Positions 26,734-35,284 of a DNA stretch of 64,000 bases are shown in pieces. The stretch is from assembly GCF_022230925.1 (NCBI RefSeq), contig NZ_JAKKFH010000019.1, forward strand, positions 1 to 64,000, read 5' to 3'. This DNA comes from Micromonospora alfalfae. GTDB taxonomy: Bacteria > Actinomycetota > Actinomycetes > Mycobacteriales > Micromonosporaceae. The notes beneath the pieces are model-generated. The model did not search any database and was not told where the DNA came from. It saw nothing but the letters and a program-made list of their open reading frames with translations. The stretch's first letter is position 1. Every line of letters starts with the position of its first letter. The position numbers and the translations under genes were made by a program.

Positions 26734-27336
26734 TCAGGCCGCTGGGCGTACCCGGTAGGCCAGGTGGGTGACGCCATCGCCCTCGACGACGCTGAACGGA
26801 CCGTCCAGCTGAAGTGGCGCGATCCTCAGGTCGGCGAAGAGCGGGATGCCGGCGCCGAGCAGGACCGGGACGAGGTCGACGTGCACCTCGTCGAGCAGGC
26901 CGGCCTCGACGACCTGGGCGGCGATGGTGCCGCCGTTGACGCCGACCTCCTTGTCGCCGGCGATCGCCTTCGCCCGGGCGATGGCGCTCTCGATGCCGTC
27001 GGTGACGAAGACGAAGGAGTCGTTCTCGGGTGCCCAGCCCTCCGGCACGCTGTGCGTGACTACCACGACCGGCACGTCCAACGGATGCCGGCCACCCCAC
27101 CCGCTGGTGATGTCGAAGAGCCTCCTGCCGACGACGAGCGCGCCGGTGCGCTCGGTGCGAGCCCGCAGGTGCCGGGCGCTCGCGGCGGACGTCCGGAAGG
27201 TCAGCTCGGGGTCGACCGTCGGCGTCTCGACGTCGCCGTTCTCGTACCACTGGAAGAGATACTCGAAGCCGCCGTGGGACGCGTCCGCGATGTAGCCGTC
27301 CAACGACATCGTCGCTCCGGTCGTCACCTTCGTCAT
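26734..27336 (-). CDS. RibD C-terminal/DHFR-like reductase
   Basis: The 200 residues begin MTKVTTGATMSLDGYIAD and contain LVVGRRLFDIT and VNGGTIAAQVVEAGLLDEVHVDLVPVLLG, standard motifs of the RibD C-terminal/dihydrofolate-reductase-like family. GAGGAG precedes the start. It is a second member of the family seen at 15875-16429 but is not closely similar to it. A stand-alone NADPH-dependent reductase role is likely; the substrate is unknown. Confidence 0.88.
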   Translation of the reverse strand: MTKVTTGATMSLDGYIADASHGGFEYLFQWYENGDVETPTVDPELTFRTSAASARHLRARTERTGALVVGRRLFDITSGWGGRHPLDVPVVVVTHSVPEGWAPENDSFVFVTDGIESAIARAKAIAGDKEVGVNGGTIAAQVVEAGLLDEVHVDLVPVLLGAGIPLFADLRIAPLQLDGPFSVVEGDGVTHLAYRVRPAA

Positions 27337-27470
27337 CGATCCGCTCCTCGGTCCGTGGGGTGTCGGCTTGTCGGCGAGGCCGGCTGTCTCCGGCCCTCAA
27401 CACGTTGTCGAAGCCGCGCTACCGTCCTCGACACGTCGGCCGAGCTTTCTCCCAGTGTCAGCCGTGGCCG

Positions 27471-28037
27471 TCAGGGGCGCAGCGCGTTGAGCACGAGGTC
27501 GGCGTAGCGGCGCCACACCGCCGGGTCGCGCTCGTCGAGCACGATGAGCTGCCGGACCGCTCCGCAGAGGATTACCCGGATGTCCAGCTCCCCGGCGTCC
27601 GGGCGGATCTTGCCGGACGCTCGGGCTGCCGCCACCAGTTGCCCGATCAGTTCCAGGATGCGCGCGGCGGGCACCAGCCTGCCCTCGAAGAACGCGTCGG
27701 CGAGGACCCGGTCGCGGGCGAGGCGTCCGAACAGGTCGGGCACGAAGGAACACCACTCCCGGTACGCGTCGACGCCGTCGAGCGCCGCGCGGATGCGCTG
27801 CTCCAACTCCTCGAACTGCCGCTGGACGACAGCGACGATCAGGTCTTCCTTGCTGGGGTAGCTGCGGTACACAGTCGCGCGACCCACCCCGGCCCGTTCC
27901 GCCACCTGCGGCACCGTCACCTGGAGACCCTGCTCGCTGAAGAGCTCCCGGGCGGCGGCGATGACCCGCTCCTGGTTGCGACGGGCGTCCAGCCGCCGAT
28001 GGGGGGTATCCGGGTCGCTCGGCGTCGGCGCGGTCAT
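27471..28037 (-). CDS. TetR-family regulator of the CMD/SnoaL operon
   Basis: The 188 residues carry the HTH in VIAAARELFSEQG and VPQVAERAGVGRATVYRSYPSKEDLI. It is the third gene of a compact operon (SnoaL-like 28996-28637, CMD 28602-28042, then a 4-base gap). Two related palindromes at 29030-29076, between this operon and the divergent aldo-keto reductase, are the probable binding sites, so it likely represses both directions. Confidence 0.88.
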   Translation of the reverse strand: MTAPTPSDPDTPHRRLDARRNQERVIAAARELFSEQGLQVTVPQVAERAGVGRATVYRSYPSKEDLIVAVVQRQFEELEQRIRAALDGVDAYREWCSFVPDLFGRLARDRVLADAFFEGRLVPAARILELIGQLVAAARASGKIRPDAGELDIRVILCGAVRQLIVLDERDPAVWRRYADLVLNALRP

Positions 28038-28041
28038 CGCC

Positions 28042-28602
28042 TCAGTCTGCCCGCTCGGTCTCGTCGGTCAGCAGCGGCTCGTCGCCGTACACGGTGCTGA
28101 GTTCGACGTTGAGCACAGTGGCCACCCGTCCGAACGACCAGTAGTAGCCGATCACCTGGAGCACCTCGACGATCTCGCGCTCGCTGAGGATGTGCCGCAC
28201 CTGGTCGAAGAGGTCGTCGGGAACGCGCGGTGACCGCACCACCTCGGCGGCGAACCGGATGAGCGTGCGGTCGTACGCGCAGAGGTGCGGGTTGTCGATG
28301 TCCCGACTGCTGATGATCCCCCGGGTGCGCTCGTCGACGCCGGCCGTCGCGGACATCGGGCCGTGCTGGGCCGCCACGAACTCGCACCCGGTGTGCGCGG
28401 CCACGGTGAGGATGACCAGTTCCCGCGAGCGGGCGGGCAGCTCCAACGAGGTGAACTGCGCCCTCGCGAGCTGGATGAAGAGGTTCACGGTGCCGGTCGA
28501 GTGGGTCAGCATCTTGACCATCGGGTCGGGCGGCACGGCGGACAGAACGGCGCGGACGTCGGCCGGAATCGTGTTCGGGTCGGGGTCGGTAAGGCGGGGC
28601 AT
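28042..28602 (-). CDS. Carboxymuconolactone-decarboxylase/AhpD-like protein
   Basis: The 186 residues have the CMD fold signature around LELPARSRELVILTVAAHTGCEFVAAQH, with a single cysteine and the conserved histidine. The second cysteine of the redox-active CXXC pair found in AhpD peroxidases is absent, so a peroxidase mechanism is doubtful. GAGAGA precedes the start. The operon with SnoaL-like and TetR genes suggests small-molecule detoxification. Confidence 0.85.
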   Translation of the reverse strand: MPRLTDPDPNTIPADVRAVLSAVPPDPMVKMLTHSTGTVNLFIQLARAQFTSLELPARSRELVILTVAAHTGCEFVAAQHGPMSATAGVDERTRGIISSRDIDNPHLCAYDRTLIRFAAEVVRSPRVPDDLFDQVRHILSEREIVEVLQVIGYYWSFGRVATVLNVELSTVYGDEPLLTDETERAD

Positions 28603-28636
28603 GGCTCTCTCTTCTTTGTTGGTGGTCGAGGTGGGG

Positions 28637-28996
28637 TCAGGCGGGCAGGTCGAAACCCGTCTCGCTGAGGTGGCGGAAGCGGCCGTCCTCGGCGTACGTC
28701 CCGAAGATGGTGATCTCCCGCCGGGCGGTCGACCCGTCGGCCACTGTGATCTCGTAGACGTGTCGTTCGGCGTAGCGCAGACCGTCGCGCAGCTCGTCGA
28801 GGACCCGCACGGTGCCGCTGACGATCTGACCGCGGACCTGGGTCACCATCTCGACGAATCCGGCCCGGTCGAGGGTCTCGCCGTCGCTGCGGTGGGTGTA
28901 GTCGGGGGCGTAGAACTCGTCGAGCGCCTCGGTCAGGTCGCGCGTCGGCTCGAAGACCACAGCGCGCAGGGCGTCACTGATCCGTACGTAGGTCAT
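28637..28996 (-). CDS. SnoaL/NTF2-like small protein
   Basis: The 119 residues have the NTF2-like pattern (LDEFYAPDYTHRSDGETLDRAGFVEMVTQV, then strands with RREITIF and GRFRHLSETG). This fold forms a small pocket used by polyketide cyclases, isomerases and ligand-binding proteins. GAGGAG precedes ATG 28996. It is the first gene of the TetR operon and is divergent from the aldo-keto reductase. Confidence 0.82.
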   Translation of the reverse strand: MTYVRISDALRAVVFEPTRDLTEALDEFYAPDYTHRSDGETLDRAGFVEMVTQVRGQIVSGTVRVLDELRDGLRYAERHVYEITVADGSTARREITIFGTYAEDGRFRHLSETGFDLPA

Positions 28997-29029
28997 GGGG
29001 CTCCTCGTGGGTCACTCTCAGGCATATCC

Positions 29030-29076
29030 GGACTCGCAGGTCCGCTTAGCTCCCACCGTACCGGACTCCCGAGTCC
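29030..29076. promoter_or_regulatory. Pair of palindromic operators between divergent genes
   Basis: The sites ggactcgcaggtcc (29030-29043) and ggactcccgagtcc (29063-29076) share the ggactc..g.gtcc pattern and have starts 33 bases apart. The second is a perfect 6-bp inverted repeat around CC. Their position, 34-80 bases upstream of the SnoaL-like start and about 90-130 upstream of the aldo-keto reductase, fits binding by the TetR protein encoded in the operon. Confidence 0.65.
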
Positions 29077-29163
29077 ACATCCGGTGAGAGTCGTCACCTG
29101 CCCGGGAACATCAATGCCCCGCTCGGCGATGCGGGTCGGCCGGGCCAGTCGTAGCGTGGGCGC

Positions 29164-30141
29164 ATGCGAACCACCACGCTGGGCAGCACCGGACCCGAGG
29201 TCGGCGTCATCGGCCTCGGCTGCATGGGCATGAGCCACGCCTACGACATCACCGGCCCTCACGACGACGACACGTCGATCTCCGTCATCCGACAGGCACT
29301 GGACCTGGGCGCGACACTGATCGACACGTCGGACGTGTACGGGCCGTACACAAACGAGGAGCTGGTCGGGCGGGCGCTGGCCGGCGGTCACCGGGAGCGG
29401 GCCGTACTGGCCACGAAGGTCGGCCTGGTGGCCACCTCCCCCACCGGCGACACCGGCAAGTTGCCGAAGATCGGCAACAACGGCCGCCCGGAGCACATCC
29501 GCGCCGCGATCGACGAGAGCCTGCGCCGGCTCGGCACCGACCACGTCGACCTCTACCAACTGCACCGGGTCGACCCGGAGGTGCCCATCGAGGAGTCCTG
29601 GGGCGCGATGGCCGAAGTCGTGGCGGCGGGCAAGGCCCGGCAGCTCGGGTTGTCCGAGGTGACTGTCGCGCAGATCGCGCGGGCCCAGGCCGTGCACCCG
29701 GTGGCGTCGGTGCAGTCCGAGTTGTCACTGTGGACGCGCGACCCGTTGACCGAGGTGTTGCCGTACTGCGCCGAGCAGGGCATCGCCTTCCTGCCGTTCT
29801 CCCCGCTCGGTCGCGGCTTCCTCGCCGGCCGGTTCACCTCGTTCGACGACCTGCCCGCCGACGACTTCCGGCGCGGCCTGCCGCGCTTCCAGCAGGACGC
29901 GCTGCGCGCCAACCTCGCCATCGTCGCCCGGGTCCGGGAGATCGCCGACCGGGCCGGCTTCAGCCCCGCGCAGGTCGCCCTCGCCTGGGTGGTCGCCCAG
30001 GGGGACCAGGTCATCCCGATCCCCGGCACCAAGACCCCGAAGTACCTGGTGGACAACTGCTTGGCCGCTGACGTGCGGCTCAGCGCCGAGGACCTTGCCG
30101 ACCTGGACGCGCTGCCCGCACCCGAGGGTGGCCGCTACTGA
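29164..30141 (+). CDS. Aldo/keto reductase
   Basis: The 325 residues begin MRTTTLGSTGPEVGVIGLGCMGMS and contain LGATLIDTSDVYGPYTNEELVG (catalytic Asp and Tyr), LATKVGL with the catalytic Lys, and DLYQLHRVDPEVPIEE with the active-site His. This is a complete NADPH-dependent aldo/keto reductase of the yeast Pmt/YhdN-like group. It faces the CMD/SnoaL/TetR operon across a shared operator region. The reductase may act on the same inducer compound. Confidence 0.92.
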   Translation: MRTTTLGSTGPEVGVIGLGCMGMSHAYDITGPHDDDTSISVIRQALDLGATLIDTSDVYGPYTNEELVGRALAGGHRERAVLATKVGLVATSPTGDTGKLPKIGNNGRPEHIRAAIDESLRRLGTDHVDLYQLHRVDPEVPIEESWGAMAEVVAAGKARQLGLSEVTVAQIARAQAVHPVASVQSELSLWTRDPLTEVLPYCAEQGIAFLPFSPLGRGFLAGRFTSFDDLPADDFRRGLPRFQQDALRANLAIVARVREIADRAGFSPAQVALAWVVAQGDQVIPIPGTKTPKYLVDNCLAADVRLSAEDLADLDALPAPEGGRY

Positions 30142-30956
30142 GGCTCCGGCGGCCCGGCACCGCGTGGCCGGGCCGCCACCGGCGGGCCGAACCTGACCCC
30201 GACACCGGGCGAGTAGAGCACGCTCACCGGTGGCCCGACCGGTGCCGGTAGCCCGGCGGCGGCGACCAACTCGTCATCCAGGTGCAGCATCTCGGCCCGG
30301 TGCAGTGGCCAGCTCGGATGCCAGTTCGGGAGGTGCAGCGTGCGCCCGTACGCCCGGGTGTGCAGCCCCCAGCGGGCGGTGACGAAGTGTTCGAGCGGGG
30401 TCGGCTCGACGATCCGCTCCCCCACCCGCACCACCATCCGGCTCGTCGCGCCCGCTGGCCCCGGCCAGCGTCGCCGGCAGCGGTAGGTGCGACGGTCGCC
30501 GTCGCGATCCAACCGCATCGACGACCACAGGTACGGCAGGCGCAGCGTCGCCCGCGCCACCAGCACCGGCAGCAGGCGGGACGCGTCGAGCGAGCGGAAC
30601 ACGACAGCTCGGCGGCCGGCGTCGTCGACGGAGTAGAGCCGGACGTTTGTCTCCCAGAAGGTGCCGAAGTACGGCACCCCCGGCCCCCGGCCGAGGCCCA
30701 GCCCGACCATCCGGAAACCGATCAGGCCGACGTAGCTGACCCCGTCCAGGGTGTCCGGACGGGTGCCGGCGGGCAGCAGCGGCGCGACCGCCTCCGGAGC
30801 GACGGCCCAGTGCAGAAAGGTGAGGTCATCCCAGCGCTGGCGCAGGAGCGCCCAGGGGAACGTCTGCCGGGGCGCGTGGTCGACCGGTTCGGGGTGCACC
30901 CCCTCATCTTGACTCAGCCGGTTGGCCAGCGTGGTCTCAGGCGTGCGGGCCGACAC
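30135..30956 (-). CDS. YqjF-family DUF2071 protein
   Basis: The 273 residues have motifs of the DUF2071/YqjF family: RQRWDDLTFLHWAV, LLPAGTRPDT, YVGLIGFRM, GPGVPYFGTFWETNVRLY and LVARATLRLPYLWSSM. The function is unknown; relatives are distantly related to acetoacetate decarboxylase-like folds. Its last bases overlap the end of the aldo/keto reductase by 7 nt and its start overlaps the end of the upstream winged-helix gene by 20 nt, so it may be co-transcribed with that gene. Confidence 0.88.
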   Translation of the reverse strand: MSARTPETTLANRLSQDEGVHPEPVDHAPRQTFPWALLRQRWDDLTFLHWAVAPEAVAPLLPAGTRPDTLDGVSYVGLIGFRMVGLGLGRGPGVPYFGTFWETNVRLYSVDDAGRRAVVFRSLDASRLLPVLVARATLRLPYLWSSMRLDRDGDRRTYRCRRRWPGPAGATSRMVVRVGERIVEPTPLEHFVTARWGLHTRAYGRTLHLPNWHPSWPLHRAEMLHLDDELVAAAGLPAPVGPPVSVLYSPGVGVRFGPPVAARPRGAGPPEPQ

Positions 30957-32094
30957 TGACGGTGCCGATGGTCAGCGACGCCGTGCCCTCCAGGATCTCG
31001 CCGACCCGTTCGACCTCCTCCCCCAACGCCCGCTGCTTCGCGGCATCGAGCGGCCGCAGCGGCTCGACGGTGACGCGGATCGACCGGCCGGAGCGGCGTT
31101 GATGCCACACACCGGCGACCACCCCGTCGACCAGCAGCACCGGATAGTTGCCGGCCTGACCACCGGCGAGCGCCCGCTCGGCGGCGGCACCGGGGAAGAG
31201 CCGTTCGCGGGGGTGGCAGCCGACCGCGTACGCGTCGAAGTAGGGCAGCAGCCGCAACCCGGACGGCCGGTCGTCGGGAAACTCGGTGTCGTCGGTGGCC
31301 ACCCAGGCCCGGGTGCCCTCCACCGTCACCTCGGTCAGGTCGAGCGAGTCGAACAGCACCGTCGTCCACCCCGGGGGCACCGCCAGCCACCGGGCGAACT
31401 GTGCCGGGGTGGCCGGCCCGTACGCGTGCAGGTAGCCGCGGACGAGGGCGGCCAGAGCGGCCCGGCCGGGCATCGGCGCGAAGTCGGGCAGCCACCGGGT
31501 TGGGCTGGTGTACGTGCTGGCCCGACCGCGATTCGGGCCGAAGCAGACCACTCCGGCCCGGGTGGCGGCGGTCATCGCCGCGACCCACCGGGGCCACTTG
31601 TCCTGAAACGCCTCCATGACCAGGTCACCCGCCCACGGTCCGGTACGGGCGACGATCTCCTCGGTCAGCTCGGCGGTGGTCAGGTCGGCCTCGGCGACCG
31701 CGTCGGCGATGGCCGCGAGGACCTGCTCGGTCTGCCGGGGCGTCAGCAGGACCACACTTCGCTCCCACGACGGGGCCGGCAACGCGGACAGCGCGCCGAC
31801 CCACATCGGCAGGTCCGCCGCGGCGAGCAGGTGCACCGTCCCGCGTGGCCCCCGGGTCTTGACCACTGTGCGATCGGTCCACAGTGATCGGCGCACCAGG
31901 GCGCGGGTCGCGCCCGGCAGCCGTAGCCCGATGGACAGCTCGGCGGCCGACGCGATCTGGGCGTGCGCGCCGCAGATCGCCGACACCACGTCGGCGACGC
32001 GCGCGGCGTCCGGTGCCGTCGGCGCGGCCGACGGGTCGAGCCGGTGCCGCTGAAGACGTCGAGCGGAGACCTGAGCCCAGGTCAGCTCGATCAT
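30937..32094 (-). CDS. Winged-helix DNA-binding protein, HTH_42/YcaQ-like
   Basis: The 385 residues start with MIELTWAQVSARRLQRHRL and contain QIASAAELSIGLRLPGATR, RTVVKTRGPRGTVHLLAAADLP and LPYFDAYAVGCHPRERLFPG, which are standard for the winged-helix DNA-binding family PF06224. Relatives include YcaQ and AlkX DNA glycosylases that remove bulky or cross-linked bases, but many members are uncharacterised. The ATG overlaps the remnant hydrolase stop as ATGA. Confidence 0.85.
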   Translation of the reverse strand: MIELTWAQVSARRLQRHRLDPSAAPTAPDAARVADVVSAICGAHAQIASAAELSIGLRLPGATRALVRRSLWTDRTVVKTRGPRGTVHLLAAADLPMWVGALSALPAPSWERSVVLLTPRQTEQVLAAIADAVAEADLTTAELTEEIVARTGPWAGDLVMEAFQDKWPRWVAAMTAATRAGVVCFGPNRGRASTYTSPTRWLPDFAPMPGRAALAALVRGYLHAYGPATPAQFARWLAVPPGWTTVLFDSLDLTEVTVEGTRAWVATDDTEFPDDRPSGLRLLPYFDAYAVGCHPRERLFPGAAAERALAGGQAGNYPVLLVDGVVAGVWHQRRSGRSIRVTVEPLRPLDAAKQRALGEEVERVGEILEGTASLTIGTVSVGPHA

Positions 32095-32318
32095 CGCAGG
32101 CCCGCGAAGAACGCGCGGATGTCCGCCGCGTGCGCCAGCGGCTCGTCCATCGCCACGAAGTGGCTGCCCGGGTAGAGGCTCACATTGGTGAGCAGGTGGT
32201 CCCGGTCGATGGCCTGTTCCGGCGTCGACACCGTCATGGTGAACTCCTTCAACGTCTGCATCATCCAGGCCAGCAGCCCGACCGGCGAGTCGTTCCAGGC
32301 CTGCGAAATGGCGTCATG
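32091..32318 (-). pseudogene. Collapsed epoxide-hydrolase-type alpha/beta hydrolase (C-terminal remnant)
   Basis: The frame reads AISQAWNDSPVGLLAWMMQ, then DRDHLLTNVSLY, and then PGSHFVAMDEPLAHAADI to the stop. The first part matches the region before the C-terminal cap end of epoxide hydrolases and the last part matches their catalytic-His segment. The stretch normally joining them is missing after NVSLY. A stop codon lies just upstream, so no intact N-terminus is present. It is a broken gene with an internal deletion. Residual translation from internal ATGs is possible but unlikely to be functional. Confidence 0.7.
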
Positions 32319-32379
32319 CCCCGAACGCTACGGCCCATGTAGGACAGCTTCTGGCACACATCGCTGGCATTCTGGGATC

Positions 32380-32631
32380 ATGTCCGACACCCCCGGCCGA
32401 CTGCTGGGCCTGTTGTCGCTGTTGCAGACGCCCCGCGAATGGCCCGGCAGCGAGTTGGCGACCCGGCTCGGCGTCAGCCTGCGCAGCAACGCCGACACTC
32501 TGGAGTGGCTGGCGTGGCACCTGCTGACCCTCGGTTACGACATGGAGGTGCACGAGCCTCCGGAGTTGATCGCGCACCTGCGGCAGATCGGCTCCCGGGC
32601 GACCCGCGCCGCCAGCCCGTCCGCAGCGTAG
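32380..32631 (+). pseudogene. Internally deleted YafY/WYL-type regulator
   Basis: The 83-residue frame starts MSDTPGRLLGLLSLLQTPRE with an HTH (WPGSELATRLGVSLR). It jumps straight to WLAWHLLTLGYDMEVHEPP and ends LIAHLRQIGSRATRA, which is the C-terminal tail of YafY/WYL-domain regulators. More than 200 residues of the normal protein, including the WYL ligand domain, are missing but the frame stays open. It is adjacent and divergent to the broken epoxide hydrolase, a pairing common when intact, so both were probably lost together. Confidence 0.65.
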
Positions 32632-32725
32632 GACGGTCGACGGCCCGGGGCATCGGCACGCCGGCCCGCCGTACGCTTGGTGGAGCACAAGCGTTCAGAA
32701 CAGGCGTTTCGGGGAGGAACTGGGC

Positions 32726-33649
32726 GTGACGCAGAGCGACGGAGAGCTGGTCGTACTCGCGCAGGCGGGAGACGCGGCTGCGCTGGGGGCACTGCTGGCC
32801 CGGCACGAGGCCGGGATGCGGGCCGTCGCGCTGAGCGTCCTCGGTTACGGACCGGACGCCGAGGACGCGGTGCAGGACACGATGGTCGTCGCCCTGCGTC
32901 GCATCGGCGAGGTCCGCGACCCGAACGCCGTCGGCCAGTGGTTGCGAGCCATCGTCCGCAACAACAGCCGGATGACGTTGCGTGGGCCCAGAGCCGTCCC
33001 GGTCGCCGAACCCGAGTGGTTCACCCGCCCCGCCGACACACCCACCCCGGAGGAGGCACTGGACCAGGCCGCGATGCGCGACTGGGTGTGGCACTCCCTG
33101 GGGCAACTGTCCGAACCTGACCGGCTCGTCACCCTGCTGCGGTACTTCAGCGACGCGTCCTCGTACGACCAGATCGCGGCAGTGTGTGGTGTGCCGGTCG
33201 GCACCGTCCGCAGCCGCCTCAGCCACGCCCGCCGGGCGCTCGCCGGCGGCCTGCGGGCGGCGGCGGACGCCGCCCACACGGACGTCACCGCCTCGAACGA
33301 CTCGCGGTGGCGGGCGGGCCACGACATGATCACCACGGCGATGGGCGGCGACTTCGAGCGGGTGGTCCGCGAGAGCTGGTGGCCGGACGCCGAGATGATC
33401 GTGCCGGGCGGCCCGCGCGGTGGCCGTGATCTGGCGATCAACGGCATGAACCGCGACCTGACCGCCGGGGTACGTCAGCGGCTGCGCAACGTGGTGGCCA
33501 GCGGCGACGTGCTGATCTGGGAAACCGACCTGATCAGCCCACCCGACGACCCACAGCACTGCCCACCGGCGGCACTGTGGTTGCAGGTGCTGCGCGAGGG
33601 CCGGGTACGCCAACTCACCCTCTTCCACCCCGTCCCCGCGCTGGTCTGA
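32726..33649 (+). CDS. ECF RNA polymerase sigma factor with C-terminal SnoaL-like extension
   Basis: The 307 residues contain sigma region 2 (EDAVQDTMVVALRRIG) and region 4 (YDQIAAVCGVPVGTVRSRLSHARRAL, about residues 150-175), followed by a roughly 120-residue C-terminal domain (WWPDAEMIVPGGPRGG, LWLQVLREGRVRQLTLF) with an NTF2/SnoaL-like pattern. ECF sigmas with such tails often lack an anti-sigma factor and are controlled by the extension. GGGGAGGAAC precedes the GTG start. It is followed by an alpha/beta hydrolase gene, a possible target. Confidence 0.88.
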   Translation: MTQSDGELVVLAQAGDAAALGALLARHEAGMRAVALSVLGYGPDAEDAVQDTMVVALRRIGEVRDPNAVGQWLRAIVRNNSRMTLRGPRAVPVAEPEWFTRPADTPTPEEALDQAAMRDWVWHSLGQLSEPDRLVTLLRYFSDASSYDQIAAVCGVPVGTVRSRLSHARRALAGGLRAAADAAHTDVTASNDSRWRAGHDMITTAMGGDFERVVRESWWPDAEMIVPGGPRGGRDLAINGMNRDLTAGVRQRLRNVVASGDVLIWETDLISPPDDPQHCPPAALWLQVLREGRVRQLTLFHPVPALV

Positions 33650-33762
33650 AGAAACTTCTCCGACCGAGCGAACTTTTCCCGCGCCCCGCGCATCTGGTCC
33701 GCGTCATGCACCAGTCGCCGTGTCGGCGGACGCCGCGCGGGTCTCGGATCGGGAGATAGTTC

Positions 33763-34647
33763 ATGGGTTTCACCAGCCACGACGTCAGCGCCCTCGCACC
33801 CGGTGCCCACACGTTCACAGTGGATGGCGTTCGGCAGGTCTACCACGTCGCCGGCACCGGCCCGGTCTGCGTGGCGCACTCCGGCGGCCCGGGCATCGAG
33901 TGGGAGTACCTGCGGACGCCCAGCCTTGAGACGCACTTCACGATGGTCTACGTCGAGCCGGTGGGCACTGGCGCGTCAGGGCAGCTCGACAATCCCGACG
34001 ATTACCGTCTCGACACGTATGTCCGGTTCCTGCACGCCGTCGTCGAGCACCTCGGCGAACCCCGGGTATACCTCCTCGGGCACTCGCACGGTGGTTTCGT
34101 CGTCCAGCGGTACGCGCTGGCCCACCCGGATCGGATCTCGGGCCTCGCCCTGTACGACACCTCGCCCGTCACCGGAGCCGAATTCTGGGGCGAGGCCATG
34201 GCCGGCCTCGCCGCCTACCCGCAGCGGCACCCGGACCGGCCGGAGGCGGCGGCGGTCCCGGCTGCCTTCGCGCAGATCGGCGGCGCGACTGACAACGAGT
34301 CGTTGGGGGCCGCTCTGCGCGCCGCCCTGCCTGTGTACTTCGCCGACTTCTGGGGGCGACAGGACGAGTTCGCCCCGTTTCAGGCGGCCGTCCGGATCTG
34401 GGCGACGCCGGCCGGCGCGCAGGACCCCACGCCCTTCGACGTGCGGGAGAACCTCGGTGAGATCACCGTGCCCGTCGTGGTGATCGTCGGAACGTACGAC
34501 TTCATCTGCGGCCCCCGCTGGGCCGAGCAGTTGCACGCGGGGCTTCCGGACTCGCGGCTGGTGACGCTGGAGCGAAGCGGACACTTCGCGCACATCGAGC
34601 AGCCGGTGGAGTTCACCGACGCTGTGGCGGAGCTGCTGAAGCGTTGA
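33763..34647 (+). CDS. Alpha/beta hydrolase (proline iminopeptidase-like)
   Basis: The 294 residues carry HSGGPGIEWEYL (oxyanion region), the nucleophile elbow GHSHGG, acid residue in VGTYDFICGP and histidine in RSGHFAHIEQP. This is a complete catalytic triad. The HSGGPG motif is typical of proline iminopeptidases and related hydrolases. There is no signal peptide. It lies about 110 bases after the ECF sigma gene. Confidence 0.88.
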   Translation: MGFTSHDVSALAPGAHTFTVDGVRQVYHVAGTGPVCVAHSGGPGIEWEYLRTPSLETHFTMVYVEPVGTGASGQLDNPDDYRLDTYVRFLHAVVEHLGEPRVYLLGHSHGGFVVQRYALAHPDRISGLALYDTSPVTGAEFWGEAMAGLAAYPQRHPDRPEAAAVPAAFAQIGGATDNESLGAALRAALPVYFADFWGRQDEFAPFQAAVRIWATPAGAQDPTPFDVRENLGEITVPVVVIVGTYDFICGPRWAEQLHAGLPDSRLVTLERSGHFAHIEQPVEFTDAVAELLKR

Positions 34648-34768
34648 CCCACAGCGGCGCCGCCCGCCCCGAGGTTCGTTCGTCACAACGGGCAGGCCTC
34701 GGGATGCTGGCGCGTTGCACGGTCATAGGCTGAGCGCTTTGCTGCACCGTGACGAAGAGGAGACCACC

Positions 34769-35230
34769 GTGAGCCAGACCGAACGGATGGATTCCGTCGA
34801 CGAGTGGAACGTGGTTGAGGACGACGGCGTCCTGGACGCCTCCGACACCCTCGACGACGACCGGGTCGGCGACCCCCTCGACACCGGCATCATCGCCGAG
34901 GACCACTGGACGGCGGCAAACCGGTTCGGCACCACGCCAGCCGAGGAGCGCGCGGGCGAATCGCTGGAGCAACACCTCGCCCAGGAGGTGCCGGATGTCG
35001 ACCCGTACGCCGAGGGTGGCGACGACGAGGACGAGCTGACCCGCCGGGGGTACGAGGCGGAGGCACGCGCCGGCCGTCTCGTCGCCTACGACGAGGGTGT
35101 CCGCGAGGACGACGAGGCCGAGTCGGTGGCGTGGGACGCCGGCATCGACGCGGGTGCCGCCAGCGCGGAGGAAGCGGCGATCCACGTCGTCGAGGACCCG
35201 GACGGGCCCGGCGACGGTCCGTTGCGCTGA
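34769..35230 (+). CDS. DUF5709 acidic protein
   Basis: The 153 residues are highly acidic (many D and E) and contain LDTGIIAEDHWTAANRFGTT, ERAGESLEQHLAQEVPDVDPY and GAASAEEAAIHVV, the conserved segments of DUF5709 proteins, which occur across actinomycetes. The function is unknown. The GTG start is preceded by GAGGAG; ATG a few codons later is possible. A strong hairpin follows. Confidence 0.85.
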   Translation: MSQTERMDSVDEWNVVEDDGVLDASDTLDDDRVGDPLDTGIIAEDHWTAANRFGTTPAEERAGESLEQHLAQEVPDVDPYAEGGDDEDELTRRGYEAEARAGRLVAYDEGVREDDEAESVAWDAGIDAGAASAEEAAIHVVEDPDGPGDGPLR

Positions 35231-35237
35231 CGCCGTA

Positions 35238-35279
35238 CCCGCCGCGCCCGGCACCTCAGTGGGTGCCGGGCGCGGCGGG
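35238..35279. terminator. Bidirectional terminator with 18-bp stem
   Basis: The arms cccgccgcgcccggcacc and ggtgccgggcgcggcggg are perfectly complementary around a 6-nt loop, between the convergent DUF5709 and MFS genes. Confidence 0.9.
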
Positions 35280-35284
35280 ACCGG

